Positions 33,376 through 42,043 of a stretch of 64,000 nucleotides of DNA are shown here, one piece after another (within the stretch, counting starts at the first letter, position 1; each line of letters starts with the position of its first letter). Source of the stretch: an uncultured Neglectibacter sp. (GTDB lineage Bacteria > Bacillota > Clostridia > Oscillospirales > Acutalibacteraceae); NCBI GenBank assembly GCA_946554335.1, contig CAMNSA010000004.1:62001-126000 (forward strand), given 5' to 3'. The notes under the pieces were generated by a model. The model was not told where the DNA came from. It saw only the letters and a list, made by a program, of their open reading frames with translations, and made no database searches. The translations under genes and the position numbers were made by a program.

Positions 33376-35382
33376 ATGTCCATTATCAAAGCAGAGGGCG
33401 GGATGCTCACCGTCCGCTACAACAACGAGCTTCTGTGGGTCGAGCCCTGGGGGGCAAACGCCCTGCGTGTGAGAGCCTGCAAACAGAGCAAAATGCCCTC
33501 GGAGGACTGGGCTCTGGGGAACAAGGGCACAGCCACGCCCCAGATCAAAGCCGGAGACGAGGGCGGCGAGATTACCAACGGAAAGCTGACCGCCAGGGTG
33601 ACCAGGGCTGGAGCGCTGAGCTTTTACAATCAAAAGGGAGAGCTTTTGCTGGAGGAATTTTTCCGCAACCGAAAGGACGTCACCTCCCCGAAATGCAGCG
33701 CGCTGGATATTGACGCCAGAGAGTTCAAGCCCATTTTAGGCGGCGACTATACCCTGACCGCCCGTTTTGAATCAGACCCTGCGGAAAGGCTTTACGGCAT
33801 GGGACAGTATCAGCAGCCCTATCTGAACCTGAAGGGCTGCGAGCTGGAGCTTGCCCAGCGCAACTCCCAGGCCAGCGTGCCCTTCCTGCTCTCCTCCAAG
33901 GGCTATGGCTTTTTGTGGAATAACCCGGCGGTAGGCTCCGTCACCTTCGGCAAGAATATCACCTCCTGGCACGCCCAGTCCACCAAGGTGCTGGATTACT
34001 GGATCACCGCCGGAGACACTCCCGCCGAGATCGAGGAGGCCTACGCCGGCGTTGCGGGCACCGTCCCCATGATGCCCGATTACGGCATGGGCTTCTGGCA
34101 GTGCAAGCTGCGCTATCAGACCCAGGACGAGCTTTTGACGGTAGCCAGAGAGTACAAGAAGCGCGGGCTGCCCATCTCCGTGATCGTGGTGGACTATTTC
34201 CACTGGCCGCTGGAGGGCGAGTGGAAGTTCGACCCGGAATACTGGCCGGACCCGGACGGGATGATCAAGGAGCTCAAGGAGATGGGGATCGAGTTGATGG
34301 TATCCATCTGGCCCACGGTGGATTACAACAGCGAAAACTTCCAGGAAATGAAGGAAAAAGGCTATCTGATCAATTCGGAGCGAGGCGTTCCTATCGGGTT
34401 GAGATTTCTCTCCGACACCCTGCATTACGACGCCACCAACCCGGAGGCCAGAGAGTTCGTCTGGCAAAAGGTGAAGCAGAATTACTACGATAAGGGCGTA
34501 AAGATCTTCTGGCTGGACGAGGCCGAGCCGGAATACAGCTTCTACGACTTTGATCATTACCGCTACCATCTTGGTCCCAATGTGCAGATCGGCAATATCT
34601 ATCCCAGATGCTACGCCCAGACCTTCTATGAGGGCATGGAAAAGGAGGGCCAGACCAATATTGTGAACCTCCTGCGCTGCGCCTGGGCGGGGTCCCAGAA
34701 ATACGGCGCGCTGGTGTGGTCCGGCGACATTCATTCCAGCTTCGGAAGCCTGCGCAACCAGTTCGCAGCGGGACTCAATATGGGGATCGCCGGAATTCCC
34801 TGGTGGACCACGGACATTGGCGGCTTCCACGGCGGAGATCCTACCGATCCCGAATTCCGCGAGGTGCTGGTGCGCTGGTTCGAGTACGGCGCCTTCTGCC
34901 CCGTCATGCGCCTGCACGGCGACAGAGAGCCCCACAAGCCTCCCATGAGCGATGTGCGGGGCGGGCGCTGTGTGTCCGGCGCAGATAACGAGGTGTGGTC
35001 CTTCGGTGAGGAGGCCTATGAGATCTGCAAGAAGTACCTCTTCCTGAGAGAGCGGATGCGCCCCTATACCCAATCGGTGATGCGCGAGGCCCATGAAAAG
35101 GGCAGCCCCGTCATGCGTCCTCTGTTTTACGGCTTTCCGGAGGACAAAAAGGCCTGGGAGATCGAGGACCAGTATCTCTTCGGCGGCGATATTCTGGTGG
35201 CCCCCATTCTCTATGCCGGGCAGCGCCAGAGAGAGGTTTACCTTCCCCGGGGAGCAGCCTGGACCGAGGTATGGACAGGAAAACGATTTGACGGCGGCGT
35301 GACCGTCACGGTGGACGCCCCCATCGATCAAATCCCTCTGTTTGTGAAAGACGAAAGTCTGCTCTCTATGCTCAATCCGTAA
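33376..35382 (+). CDS. Glycoside hydrolase family 31 (alpha-glucosidase/alpha-xylosidase type)
   Basis: 668 residues, no signal peptide. An N-terminal galactose-mutarotase-like beta domain (1-215) is followed by the catalytic barrel: YGMGFWQCKLRYQTQDELL, ISVIVVDYFHW, nucleophile Asp381 in IFWLDEAEPE and acid/base Asp451 in VWSGDIHSSF; WWTTDIGGFHGG and MRLHGDREP follow. WLDEAEPE and the wide YFHW loop resemble alpha-xylosidases of the YicI group more than maltases, but specificity needs testing. RBS GGGAGGA. Ends at a strong terminator. Confidence 0.93.
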   Translation: MSIIKAEGGMLTVRYNNELLWVEPWGANALRVRACKQSKMPSEDWALGNKGTATPQIKAGDEGGEITNGKLTARVTRAGALSFYNQKGELLLEEFFRNRKDVTSPKCSALDIDAREFKPILGGDYTLTARFESDPAERLYGMGQYQQPYLNLKGCELELAQRNSQASVPFLLSSKGYGFLWNNPAVGSVTFGKNITSWHAQSTKVLDYWITAGDTPAEIEEAYAGVAGTVPMMPDYGMGFWQCKLRYQTQDELLTVAREYKKRGLPISVIVVDYFHWPLEGEWKFDPEYWPDPDGMIKELKEMGIELMVSIWPTVDYNSENFQEMKEKGYLINSERGVPIGLRFLSDTLHYDATNPEAREFVWQKVKQNYYDKGVKIFWLDEAEPEYSFYDFDHYRYHLGPNVQIGNIYPRCYAQTFYEGMEKEGQTNIVNLLRCAWAGSQKYGALVWSGDIHSSFGSLRNQFAAGLNMGIAGIPWWTTDIGGFHGGDPTDPEFREVLVRWFEYGAFCPVMRLHGDREPHKPPMSDVRGGRCVSGADNEVWSFGEEAYEICKKYLFLRERMRPYTQSVMREAHEKGSPVMRPLFYGFPEDKKAWEIEDQYLFGGDILVAPILYAGQRQREVYLPRGAAWTEVWTGKRFDGGVTVTVDAPIDQIPLFVKDESLLSMLNP

Positions 35383-35411
35383 AAGTAGTGTAATTTTTAA
35401 TTTAACCACTC

Positions 35412-35443
35412 AAAAGCTCTGCGCAAACGCGCAGAGCTTTTTG
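35412..35443 (+). terminator. Terminator of the GH31 gene
   Basis: AAAGCTCTGCGC and GCGCAGAGCTTT form a 12-bp stem with loop AAAC, followed by TTT. Confidence 0.88.
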
Positions 35444-35447
35444 CTGC

Positions 35448-35558
35448 TTAGTTGTTAGGTTTCAGTCGTTAGTTGTTAGAGAAAAGCAAGGGAAAGGGCA
35501 CTCCCTTTCCCTTGACCTTCTCTAACGACTAATATCTAACATCTAACATCTAACAACT
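35448..35558. mobile_element. Small MITE-like inverted-repeat element
   Basis: The left end (TTAGTTGTTAG ... GTTAGAGAA) recurs as its complement at the right end (TTCTCTAAC ... CTAACAACT), with internal partial copies of the CTAACAT repeat. The centre is a perfect 12-bp stem (CAAGGGAAAGGG, 35487-35514) with loop CACT. It encodes nothing. The same end sequences flank the larger element at 44552-44961, which is why I treat it as a repeated, possibly mobile, family. Confidence 0.6.
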
Positions 35559-35570
35559 GCCTTCGTCGCA

Positions 35571-35609
35571 AAGAACCACTTAGGCGGCTTTGCCGTCCGT
35601 TCTTTTTTG
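35571..35609 (+). terminator. Terminator-like hairpin upstream of the PBP gene
   Basis: AAGAAC and GTTCTT bracket a GG-CGGC-TTT-GCCG-CC hairpin followed by TTTTT. It would stop read-through from the repeat element into the PBP gene. Confidence 0.6.
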
Positions 35610-35664
35610 TTTATAAATCGGAAAGCTTTGGTCCATACTTTTACTACGGGAAAGGAGCGATCTC

Positions 35665-37269
35665 ATGAAAAGAAAGGCCTACGGGATTTTCGTCTGTTTG
35701 CTGCTGCTTCTCTGCGCCGCCGTTTTTTCCCTCCGGGATGTGCTGGGCGGGGCGGAGTATGTCACGGCGGCGGGGAGACAGAGTATTTACGAATTGAATG
35801 TAGCCAAAACCAGGGGCGCCATCTACGACTGTCATCTGGTCCCGCTCACCGGCGCCGAAACAGTCCAGGTAGCTGCGGTCGCTCCCACGATTGAATCCAT
35901 CGGTGTGCTGGAAAAGGCCACTGAGGGAAGAAACCGCAAAAGGCTGGCTGCCGCTTTGGAAAACGGGAAGCCCTTTTCCATGGAGCTTACCGAGCCGGTG
36001 GAAGACAACTGCATTGACCTTTTTCGGGTGCAGAAGCGCTATGGAGTGGATCAGCTTGCCCCTCACATCATCGGCTATACAGACGCCGGAGGCAACGGGG
36101 TAAGCGGGATCGAATATGCGATGGACGATCTTCTCAGCCAGTCGAGCGGTGAAATCACCCTTTACTATCGGGTAGACGCTCTGGGAAGAGTGATCGCCGG
36201 AGCAAACCGGCGGATTGTGAACACTGTGGAGGAGTCTCAGGCCGGAGTCGCCCTGACACTGGACAGCGAGATCCAAAAAATCGTGGAAAAAGCCTCCAAA
36301 CGGCTTCAAAAGGGCGCTGTAGTGGTCACCGAGGTCCCAAACGGAGAGATCCGGGGAATCGCCAGTGTTCCAAGCTTTTCTCCCCATGATCTGGGAAAAG
36401 CCTCCAAAGACCCGGACTCTCCCCTTTTAAACCGCGCCTTCTCTGCCTACAGTCCCGGTTCCGTTTTTAAGCTGGTAACTGCCGCCCAGCAGATCGAACA
36501 GCACGGCGACACCTACGACTTCGTCTGCACCGGTTCCATCAACGCAGGAGGGATGCTGTTCCACTGCTTTGACGGGGATCCCCACGGCAAAGTCAATTTA
36601 CAGACCGCCCTGGAAAAATCCTGCAACTGCTATTTTATTTCCGCGGCCAGAGCCATGGGAGGTCAATCCGTGCTGGAAATGGCCTACAACCTGGGCTTTG
36701 GAGCCTCGGAGGAATTCGGGCGGGGGCTTTATTCTGACCAGGGGGTCCTGCCCGAGCCGGATTCTCTGGAAAACTCCCGGGCCCTGGCAAATTTTTCCTT
36801 CGGCCAGGGGGAGCTTACCGTCACACCTTTACAGGTGGCAGGAATGATGAACGCCATCGCCTCCGGAGGAGAATACTCCAGCCCCAAGCTGATCGAGGGC
36901 ACAGTGGACCGTGAACAGAGACTCACTCCCATCGCTCCGGCGAATCAAAAAACGCTGCGGGTCATGAAGCGGTCTACCGCCCTGAAGCTTCAGGAATACC
37001 TGGAAGGCACCGCCCGGCAGGGCACCGGGCAGGACGGCGCTCCGAAAACCTCAGTCTGCGGCATCAAAACCGGCACGGCCCAAACCGGCAGCTTTCAAAA
37101 TGGACAGGAGCTGCTCCACTTCTGGTATACCGGATATCTCTCCGACGAGGAGGGTCCCCGCTACACCATCACCGTGCTGCGGGAATCCGTCCTGGAGGAT
37201 AACGGCGTTACCGCCGGCGTGTTCCGGGAGATCGCTTCCTCTCTTTCCGAGCTTTCCCGGGAGGAGTGA
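35665..37269 (+). CDS. Class B penicillin-binding protein (peptidoglycan transpeptidase)
   Basis: 534 residues. An N-terminal transmembrane anchor (6-29) is followed by a short dimerisation domain and the transpeptidase domain: Ser266 in AYSPGSVFK (SxxK), SCN at 319-321 (SxN) and GIKTGTAQTGSF (KTG box), plus FGQGELTVTPLQVAGMM. Closest in style to the small SpoVD/PbpA-like clostridial PBPs, lacking PASTA domains. It cross-links peptidoglycan in elongation, division or sporulation; which cannot be told. RBS AAAGGAG. The gene stands alone between GH31 and GH125. Confidence 0.92.
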   Translation: MKRKAYGIFVCLLLLLCAAVFSLRDVLGGAEYVTAAGRQSIYELNVAKTRGAIYDCHLVPLTGAETVQVAAVAPTIESIGVLEKATEGRNRKRLAAALENGKPFSMELTEPVEDNCIDLFRVQKRYGVDQLAPHIIGYTDAGGNGVSGIEYAMDDLLSQSSGEITLYYRVDALGRVIAGANRRIVNTVEESQAGVALTLDSEIQKIVEKASKRLQKGAVVVTEVPNGEIRGIASVPSFSPHDLGKASKDPDSPLLNRAFSAYSPGSVFKLVTAAQQIEQHGDTYDFVCTGSINAGGMLFHCFDGDPHGKVNLQTALEKSCNCYFISAARAMGGQSVLEMAYNLGFGASEEFGRGLYSDQGVLPEPDSLENSRALANFSFGQGELTVTPLQVAGMMNAIASGGEYSSPKLIEGTVDREQRLTPIAPANQKTLRVMKRSTALKLQEYLEGTARQGTGQDGAPKTSVCGIKTGTAQTGSFQNGQELLHFWYTGYLSDEEGPRYTITVLRESVLEDNGVTAGVFREIASSLSELSREE

Positions 37270-37313
37270 GCTTCTCTTCCCGGGAAAATATTCCTCTTTC
37301 TCCTCCCTGCCGC

Positions 37314-37342
37314 TTGCTCCTTGTTCCGTTCCATGCTACAAT
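37314..37342 (+). promoter_or_regulatory. Promoter of the GH125 gene
   Basis: TTGCTC-17 bp-TACAAT, 33 bp before the ATG. Confidence 0.6.
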
Positions 37343-37375
37343 GGAGGAAAGAACTTCTCAACAAGGAGGAATTCC

Positions 37376-38650
37376 ATGAAAATGCCTAAGATCCTGGTGG
37401 AAAAGGCCCAGGAGCTGGAGCGCAGAACAGCGGCAAAATACCCTGCTCTCGCGCCCCTTGCCAAACAGTGCTTTTTAAACACCATGGAAACCACCGTAAC
37501 ACAGCTTCCCGACGGGAGCTGCTTTGTCATCACCGGGGACATCCCCGCCATGTGGCTTCGCGACAGCGCCGCCCAATTAAAGCCCTATCTGCCCTATGCA
37601 AACGAAGACATGGACCTCAAAAGCATTTTGCACAGCGTCATTGAGAAATACACATTTTATGTAAACCTGGACCCTTATTCCAACGCCTTCAACAGCGAAG
37701 TCCTTGCAAAAGGCTACAGCGAAAATGACCGCTCCGATTTTCAAAGCGGGTGGATCTGGGAGAGAAAATATGAGGTAGATTCTCTCTGCGCCCCCCTGTA
37801 CTTCTCTCATGAATACTATTTCGTCACCAAGGACGCTTCCATTTTCACGGAGGAGTTTCGGCTGATGATCGAGAAGATCGTCACCACCTTCCGCACAGAA
37901 CAGCGTCACGGGGAGAGGTCTCCCTATTGGTTTGTCCGGGAAAATGCCTGGGCCCCCAGCGATACGCTGCCCATGAACGGCAAGGGCAGGCCCGTAAACT
38001 TTACCGGCATGACCTGGTCCGGCTTCCGTCCTTCAGACGACTCCTGCAAATTCGGCTACCTGATCCCCTCCAACATGATGGCGGTGGTAGCGCTGAAAAA
38101 AGCGGCCGAGCTGGTGGACGCCGGATATCAGGACCAGGCGCTGAAGGAAGCCTGCCTTTCTCTTGCTTCGGAAATCGAGGACGGGATCGAGGCCTACGGC
38201 ACGGTGCTGCACCCCAAGTTTGGGAAGATCTACGCCTATGAGACAGACGGCTTCGGAAATTACAACCTGATGGACGACGCCAATTCCCCCAGCCTGCTGG
38301 CCATTCCCTATCTGGGCTACCGGAGCGCGGAGGACCCTGTTTATCAGAACACCCGCCGCTTCGTGCTGTCTGAGGAAAACCCCTACTATTACAGCGGCAA
38401 GGCGGCAAAGGGCGTGGGCAGCCCCCACACCCCGCCCCGGTACATCTGGCATATCGGCCTTTGTATGCAGATCCTCACCAGCCTCGACCAGAAGGAAAAA
38501 GAGGAATGTCTCGATATGATCGCAAGGACCCACGCGGGCACCAATTTCATGCACGAGGGCTTCCATGTGGACGATCCCTCCAAATTTACCCGTCCCTGGT
38601 TTGCCTGGGCCAACACGCTCTTCGCCCAGATGCTTTCCGGTGAGGTCTGA
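37376..38650 (+). CDS. Exo-alpha-1,6-mannosidase, glycoside hydrolase family 125
   Basis: 424 residues, no signal peptide. VITGDIPAMWLRDSAAQLKPY, SGWIWERKYEVDSLCAP, TWSGFRPSDDSCKFGYLIPSNMM, NLMDDANSPSLLAIPYLGY and GSPHTPPRYIWHIGL are hallmark blocks of GH125, metal-independent exo-alpha-mannosidases acting on N-glycan or yeast-mannan ends. AAGGAGGA precedes the ATG by 5 bases. It has its own promoter and a terminator shared with the convergent esterase gene. Fits a glycan-foraging role with GH29, GH31 and GH2 in this window. Confidence 0.94.
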   Translation: MKMPKILVEKAQELERRTAAKYPALAPLAKQCFLNTMETTVTQLPDGSCFVITGDIPAMWLRDSAAQLKPYLPYANEDMDLKSILHSVIEKYTFYVNLDPYSNAFNSEVLAKGYSENDRSDFQSGWIWERKYEVDSLCAPLYFSHEYYFVTKDASIFTEEFRLMIEKIVTTFRTEQRHGERSPYWFVRENAWAPSDTLPMNGKGRPVNFTGMTWSGFRPSDDSCKFGYLIPSNMMAVVALKKAAELVDAGYQDQALKEACLSLASEIEDGIEAYGTVLHPKFGKIYAYETDGFGNYNLMDDANSPSLLAIPYLGYRSAEDPVYQNTRRFVLSEENPYYYSGKAAKGVGSPHTPPRYIWHIGLCMQILTSLDQKEKEECLDMIARTHAGTNFMHEGFHVDDPSKFTRPWFAWANTLFAQMLSGEV

Positions 38651-38667
38651 TCCCTTTGAAAACCAAA

Positions 38668-38715
38668 ACAGCCGCCCTGGAGAGCTTTGAGCGCTCTCCC
38701 GGGCGGCTTTCTTCT
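38668..38715. terminator. Terminator between GH125 and carboxylesterase genes
   Basis: GCCGCCC and GGGCGGC close a hairpin with an inner GGAGAGC/GCTCTCC-like stem, followed by TTTCTTCT on the plus strand and TGTTTTGG on the minus strand. Probably bidirectional. Confidence 0.75.
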
Positions 38716-38733
38716 ATCCTTACAGGATATTTC

Positions 38734-40233
38734 TCATATATTGTTCTTTAAAAAATCGATCCGCGATTGAAACCGGGTGGATTCACATCCCAGCTCTTCG
38801 GCCTCAAAACGCAGATACCGGTCTCCCGCCTCCTGAATACTCTTCCACTCCGGAAGCCCGGGGCCGTTGGGATCTCCCTTTCCCGCAAAGTTTGTCCAAT
38901 AGCTTCCCATCCGGTCAGAAAGGGTATACTGCCCAAGTCCCAACCGGGGCTTCATGGGTTCTCCGTCCACCGTGCTGGCTCCCAGGCGGTGCAAAGTGTA
39001 GAACACATAGAAGATATCGGTGGAATGGGTAGCGCCGATAAAGGTGCCGTCCTCCAAAATAATGGGCTCCGCAAAATAATACTGGTACACCGGGCAAGGG
39101 TGCACACGGGAAAGCTTTTGCAGCACGGTCTGCACATTCAAAAAGCCCCAATCCCGCTGGGCGTCCAATGCGCACCGGGGGAAGGTCTCCTCCCGGATAT
39201 CGTAAAGGGAGAAGAAGGTTTCTGCCTGATCTCCGAAAACCTTTTTGGAATTCGTGAGAAAGCTTTCATAATCCTTCCCGCCGAAGGGTGCAAACAGACC
39301 CTCATCTGAGGTGCTGCCGATCATCACAGGAACCGCGCCGATCCTGCCGGAAGCAATGGCGTCATAGGGATCCTCCATGAGCGCATAGCCGTCCACCACC
39401 GGCTGATAGGCAAGGGCTTCGCCGGGCTGGGGGCAGGAGACCTCTAAAATCTTCTCCGGGGGCAGGGCCCGCATTTCCGTGACGCTTTTGCAGCCCAGCT
39501 TCTCCATAAGCTTCACGCCCGTCTGCTGGGCGTCCGAAAGGGAGGGGATTCGCCCCTTGGTGGGGCCGCCGCTTTGCACGATAGCACCGGAATACAGAGA
39601 ATTGGTCAAAGGACTTGCCAGCAGCGCGCACACGCTCATGCCTCCCGCCGACTGACCGTCAATGACGATGCGGTTGGGATCTCCCCCAAAGGCCCTGATG
39701 TTTTCCTTGACCCAGCGCAGGGCACAGATCTGATCTAAAAGCCCATAGTTGCCGCTGACGCCCGCCTGAGATTCCAAGGAAAGCTCCGGATGGGCCAAAA
39801 AGCCCAGAGCGCCCAACCGGTAATTGATGCTCACCACCACGGTATTTTTCGCCGCGAGACTCCAGCCGTGATACAGCTTTTCATCCCCCAGGCCGCCTTG
39901 AAAGCCGCCGCCATGGATCCAGAACAGCACCGGAAGGTCCTTGCCGGGGCCTTCAGCCGGCGTCCAGATATTGAGATAGAGGCAGTCTTCACTGTGGGGG
40001 TGATTCAAAAAGGCCTCCATCCCCACCCAGCCCTGATTCTGGATGCACATATCGCCGAATTTTACACATTCCCGAACGCCTTCCCAGGGCTCCGGAGGCT
40101 CAGGCGCCTTCCAGCGCAGCTCTCCCACCGGCGGCTTAGCATAAGGAATTCCGGCAAACAGAGCAATTCCATCCTTCTGTGTTCCGGACACTCTCCCATA
40201 CCTGGTATTCGCTTCTGAAATCAGCTCTCTCAT
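38734..40233 (-). CDS. Type B carboxylesterase/lipase
   Basis: 499 residues of the alpha/beta hydrolase fold: GIPYAKPPVGELRW, EDCLYLNIW (82-90), oxyanion HGGG at 107-110 and nucleophile Ser195 in IDGQSAGGMS; later ATHSTDIFYVF carries the catalytic His region. No signal peptide, so an intracellular esterase, perhaps removing acyl groups from sugars. The ATG at 40233 is preferred: GAGGAG lies 8 bases upstream, while for the GTG at 40242 it would be too close. Single gene with promoter TTGCTG-17-TATACT. Confidence 0.9.
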   Translation of the reverse strand: MRELISEANTRYGRVSGTQKDGIALFAGIPYAKPPVGELRWKAPEPPEPWEGVRECVKFGDMCIQNQGWVGMEAFLNHPHSEDCLYLNIWTPAEGPGKDLPVLFWIHGGGFQGGLGDEKLYHGWSLAAKNTVVVSINYRLGALGFLAHPELSLESQAGVSGNYGLLDQICALRWVKENIRAFGGDPNRIVIDGQSAGGMSVCALLASPLTNSLYSGAIVQSGGPTKGRIPSLSDAQQTGVKLMEKLGCKSVTEMRALPPEKILEVSCPQPGEALAYQPVVDGYALMEDPYDAIASGRIGAVPVMIGSTSDEGLFAPFGGKDYESFLTNSKKVFGDQAETFFSLYDIREETFPRCALDAQRDWGFLNVQTVLQKLSRVHPCPVYQYYFAEPIILEDGTFIGATHSTDIFYVFYTLHRLGASTVDGEPMKPRLGLGQYTLSDRMGSYWTNFAGKGDPNGPGLPEWKSIQEAGDRYLRFEAEELGCESTRFQSRIDFLKNNI

Positions 40234-40261
40234 GGCGTACACTCCTCACTTCGTTTTTTTC

Positions 40262-40290
40262 AGTATACGGCAAAAAGCGAAGGACAGCAA
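40262..40290 (-). promoter_or_regulatory. Promoter of the carboxylesterase gene
   Basis: Minus-strand TTGCTG-17 bp-TATACT, 29 bp upstream of the ATG. Confidence 0.65.
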
Positions 40291-40345
40291 GGGCACAAAG
40301 TCATAATTTTCTGGAAAATTTTACGGTTTTCCCCCCGTGAAAAGG

Positions 40346-41902
40346 CTATTCCCGGAGCTCCGGCTTTTGCAGCTCGCCGCGCACGATCTTAGGCTTTCCC
40401 ACATATTCCATATGGGGGTAGATGATCTCCAAATACTCATCGGGAAAATATTCGTCAAAAAAGCTCTGGATCCCGTTTCCCGCCGGGATCCCGTTGATCC
40501 GCTCCGACTGGCGGTATACGGCGCCGGCGGAAAGGGCCATATCCACTGTGATGAGCAGCGCTGTGATCACAGTCAGAATTCTGCCCGCTTTTTTGGGGAT
40601 CCTTTCGATCTGCCTGGAAATCACAGGGTACAGGTCTTTGACCCAAATGAGCCCCAGGATCCCCCAGAAAAAGGAATACATTAGGTTTGTTCTCCCGCCG
40701 ATATTCAAAGCAGAGCCGCTGTATTCCCAGGACACGGTTCCGAATACAGCCTGCTGAAACAGGCTGCACAAATACTCAAAGCCGCCCCCGATGACAAAGC
40801 TGGCCAAAAAGATCATGATGTCTCTTTGGCTGTAAAGCTTATAAAGGCATAAAGTGATGACCACCGCCCCAAACCCGTACACCAGGATAAAGGGACCGAA
40901 CACCACGCTGACCCGCAGCTCGAAATGATGGGGCGGCGTAACAAGCGTGTATGCCGTTTCCAGCAGGAAGCCCACCACGTTTCCGATCATAAAGATCCAG
41001 AAAAGCTTGGAAAAGCAAAGCCCACAGGCAAAGGGCTTCTCCTGCCCCTCCGGGACCTTCACCTCATAGGCGGCGATGGCCGCCTCATTATGCCGGCGGA
41101 TCGCCTCGGAGGATCTGCGCCGGAACACATTCACATTCTGTCTCAAAGCCTCCAGCTGCTCGTTATGCTTGAGAGAGCGCAGGTCCGGAAAGGCCTTCAA
41201 CAGCCGCCTGTGCAGGTGATTGGCCCGAAGGGCCGCCTCGTACTTTTCCTTTAGGCGGGCCGCCTCCTTCTGCCATTCCTTTTCAAAGCTCTCCCGCTTT
41301 TCCCCGGCGGCCATAGCGCCCTCAAACAGCCGCTCTCCCAATTTGTCAGAACCGGCCTTCAGCTTTCCGGACACATATTCCAGATTCTTCAGCTTCCGGT
41401 TGAGCCCGGCAATGGCCACGATGGTGACAATAAAGTCCGCAAGCGCAAGAGAAATGAGAACAATTAAGAGCGCTATTCCCACCGGCTTTGGTAAAAGAGC
41501 CGTCAGGCGGCGGGTATGAGGCACTACGAAACGCACCACCGCCATGCCTGCCACTGCCCACAAAAGGGAAAACCGAAGACAGATATAGCCGTTCAGATTA
41601 TGAGGCTGGTTCGAATAATCCCACCATTTCTGATGAAACAGCTTTTCCAGCAGAAATCCCGCCAGCCATTCCAGGGCAGAGCCCAGGACCATAGAGCCCA
41701 CCATCAGCACGGCGATATTCCTGCCGAAGGGGCGCATGACAAAATCGATCAGCACCACGCCGAAGCCGTAAATAGGACAAAGGGGCCCGTTTAAAAATCC
41801 CCGGTTCACAAACCGCTTTTCGCAAATGGCGGCAAATACCACTTCGCCGCACCAGCCCAAAAAGGAAAAAATAAAAAAACACCAGACATATCCGTACAGC
41901 AT
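40346..41902 (-). CDS. CmpB-type (putative ABC permease) membrane protein with two tandem domain copies
   Basis: 518 residues. The N-terminal half (FFIFSFLGWCGEVVF..., GFLNGPLCPIYGFGVVLID) and the C-terminal half (FWIFMIGNVVGFLLETAY, FGPFILVYGFGAVVI) are two versions of the CmpB/putative ABC-transporter type IV membrane domain, each with four to five helices. A charged, coiled-coil-like cytoplasmic linker (about 175-290) joins them. Function of the family is unknown despite the name; there is no ATPase nearby. The ATG at 41902 gives the family-like N-terminus; a GTG at 41929 is an alternative. Promoter TTTACA-17-TATAAT. Confidence 0.8.
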   Translation of the reverse strand: MLYGYVWCFFIFSFLGWCGEVVFAAICEKRFVNRGFLNGPLCPIYGFGVVLIDFVMRPFGRNIAVLMVGSMVLGSALEWLAGFLLEKLFHQKWWDYSNQPHNLNGYICLRFSLLWAVAGMAVVRFVVPHTRRLTALLPKPVGIALLIVLISLALADFIVTIVAIAGLNRKLKNLEYVSGKLKAGSDKLGERLFEGAMAAGEKRESFEKEWQKEAARLKEKYEAALRANHLHRRLLKAFPDLRSLKHNEQLEALRQNVNVFRRRSSEAIRRHNEAAIAAYEVKVPEGQEKPFACGLCFSKLFWIFMIGNVVGFLLETAYTLVTPPHHFELRVSVVFGPFILVYGFGAVVITLCLYKLYSQRDIMIFLASFVIGGGFEYLCSLFQQAVFGTVSWEYSGSALNIGGRTNLMYSFFWGILGLIWVKDLYPVISRQIERIPKKAGRILTVITALLITVDMALSAGAVYRQSERINGIPAGNGIQSFFDEYFPDEYLEIIYPHMEYVGKPKIVRGELQKPELRE

Positions 41903-41975
41903 CGCTTCCGAAAAACTCCCCTTCCCCACGGAGCCAAACGCTCCATATCGTCAAATTCCCATCATTCTGCGGGGT

Positions 41976-42004
41976 ATTATAACAAAGAAAAAATGGCCTG
42001 TAAA
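41976..42004 (-). promoter_or_regulatory. Promoter of the CmpB-type gene
   Basis: Minus-strand TTTACA-17 bp-TATAAT, in the gap after the NAD(P)HX repair gene. Confidence 0.75.
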
Positions 42005-42043
42005 CAGCGAAAGAGGTTCTTAAAGGAAGTCGTAAGAATTTCC

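Noticed and set aside
33772-35409. 545-codon minus-strand frame opposite GH31
   Set aside because: Antisense shadow; GH31 catalytic residues are unambiguous on the plus strand.
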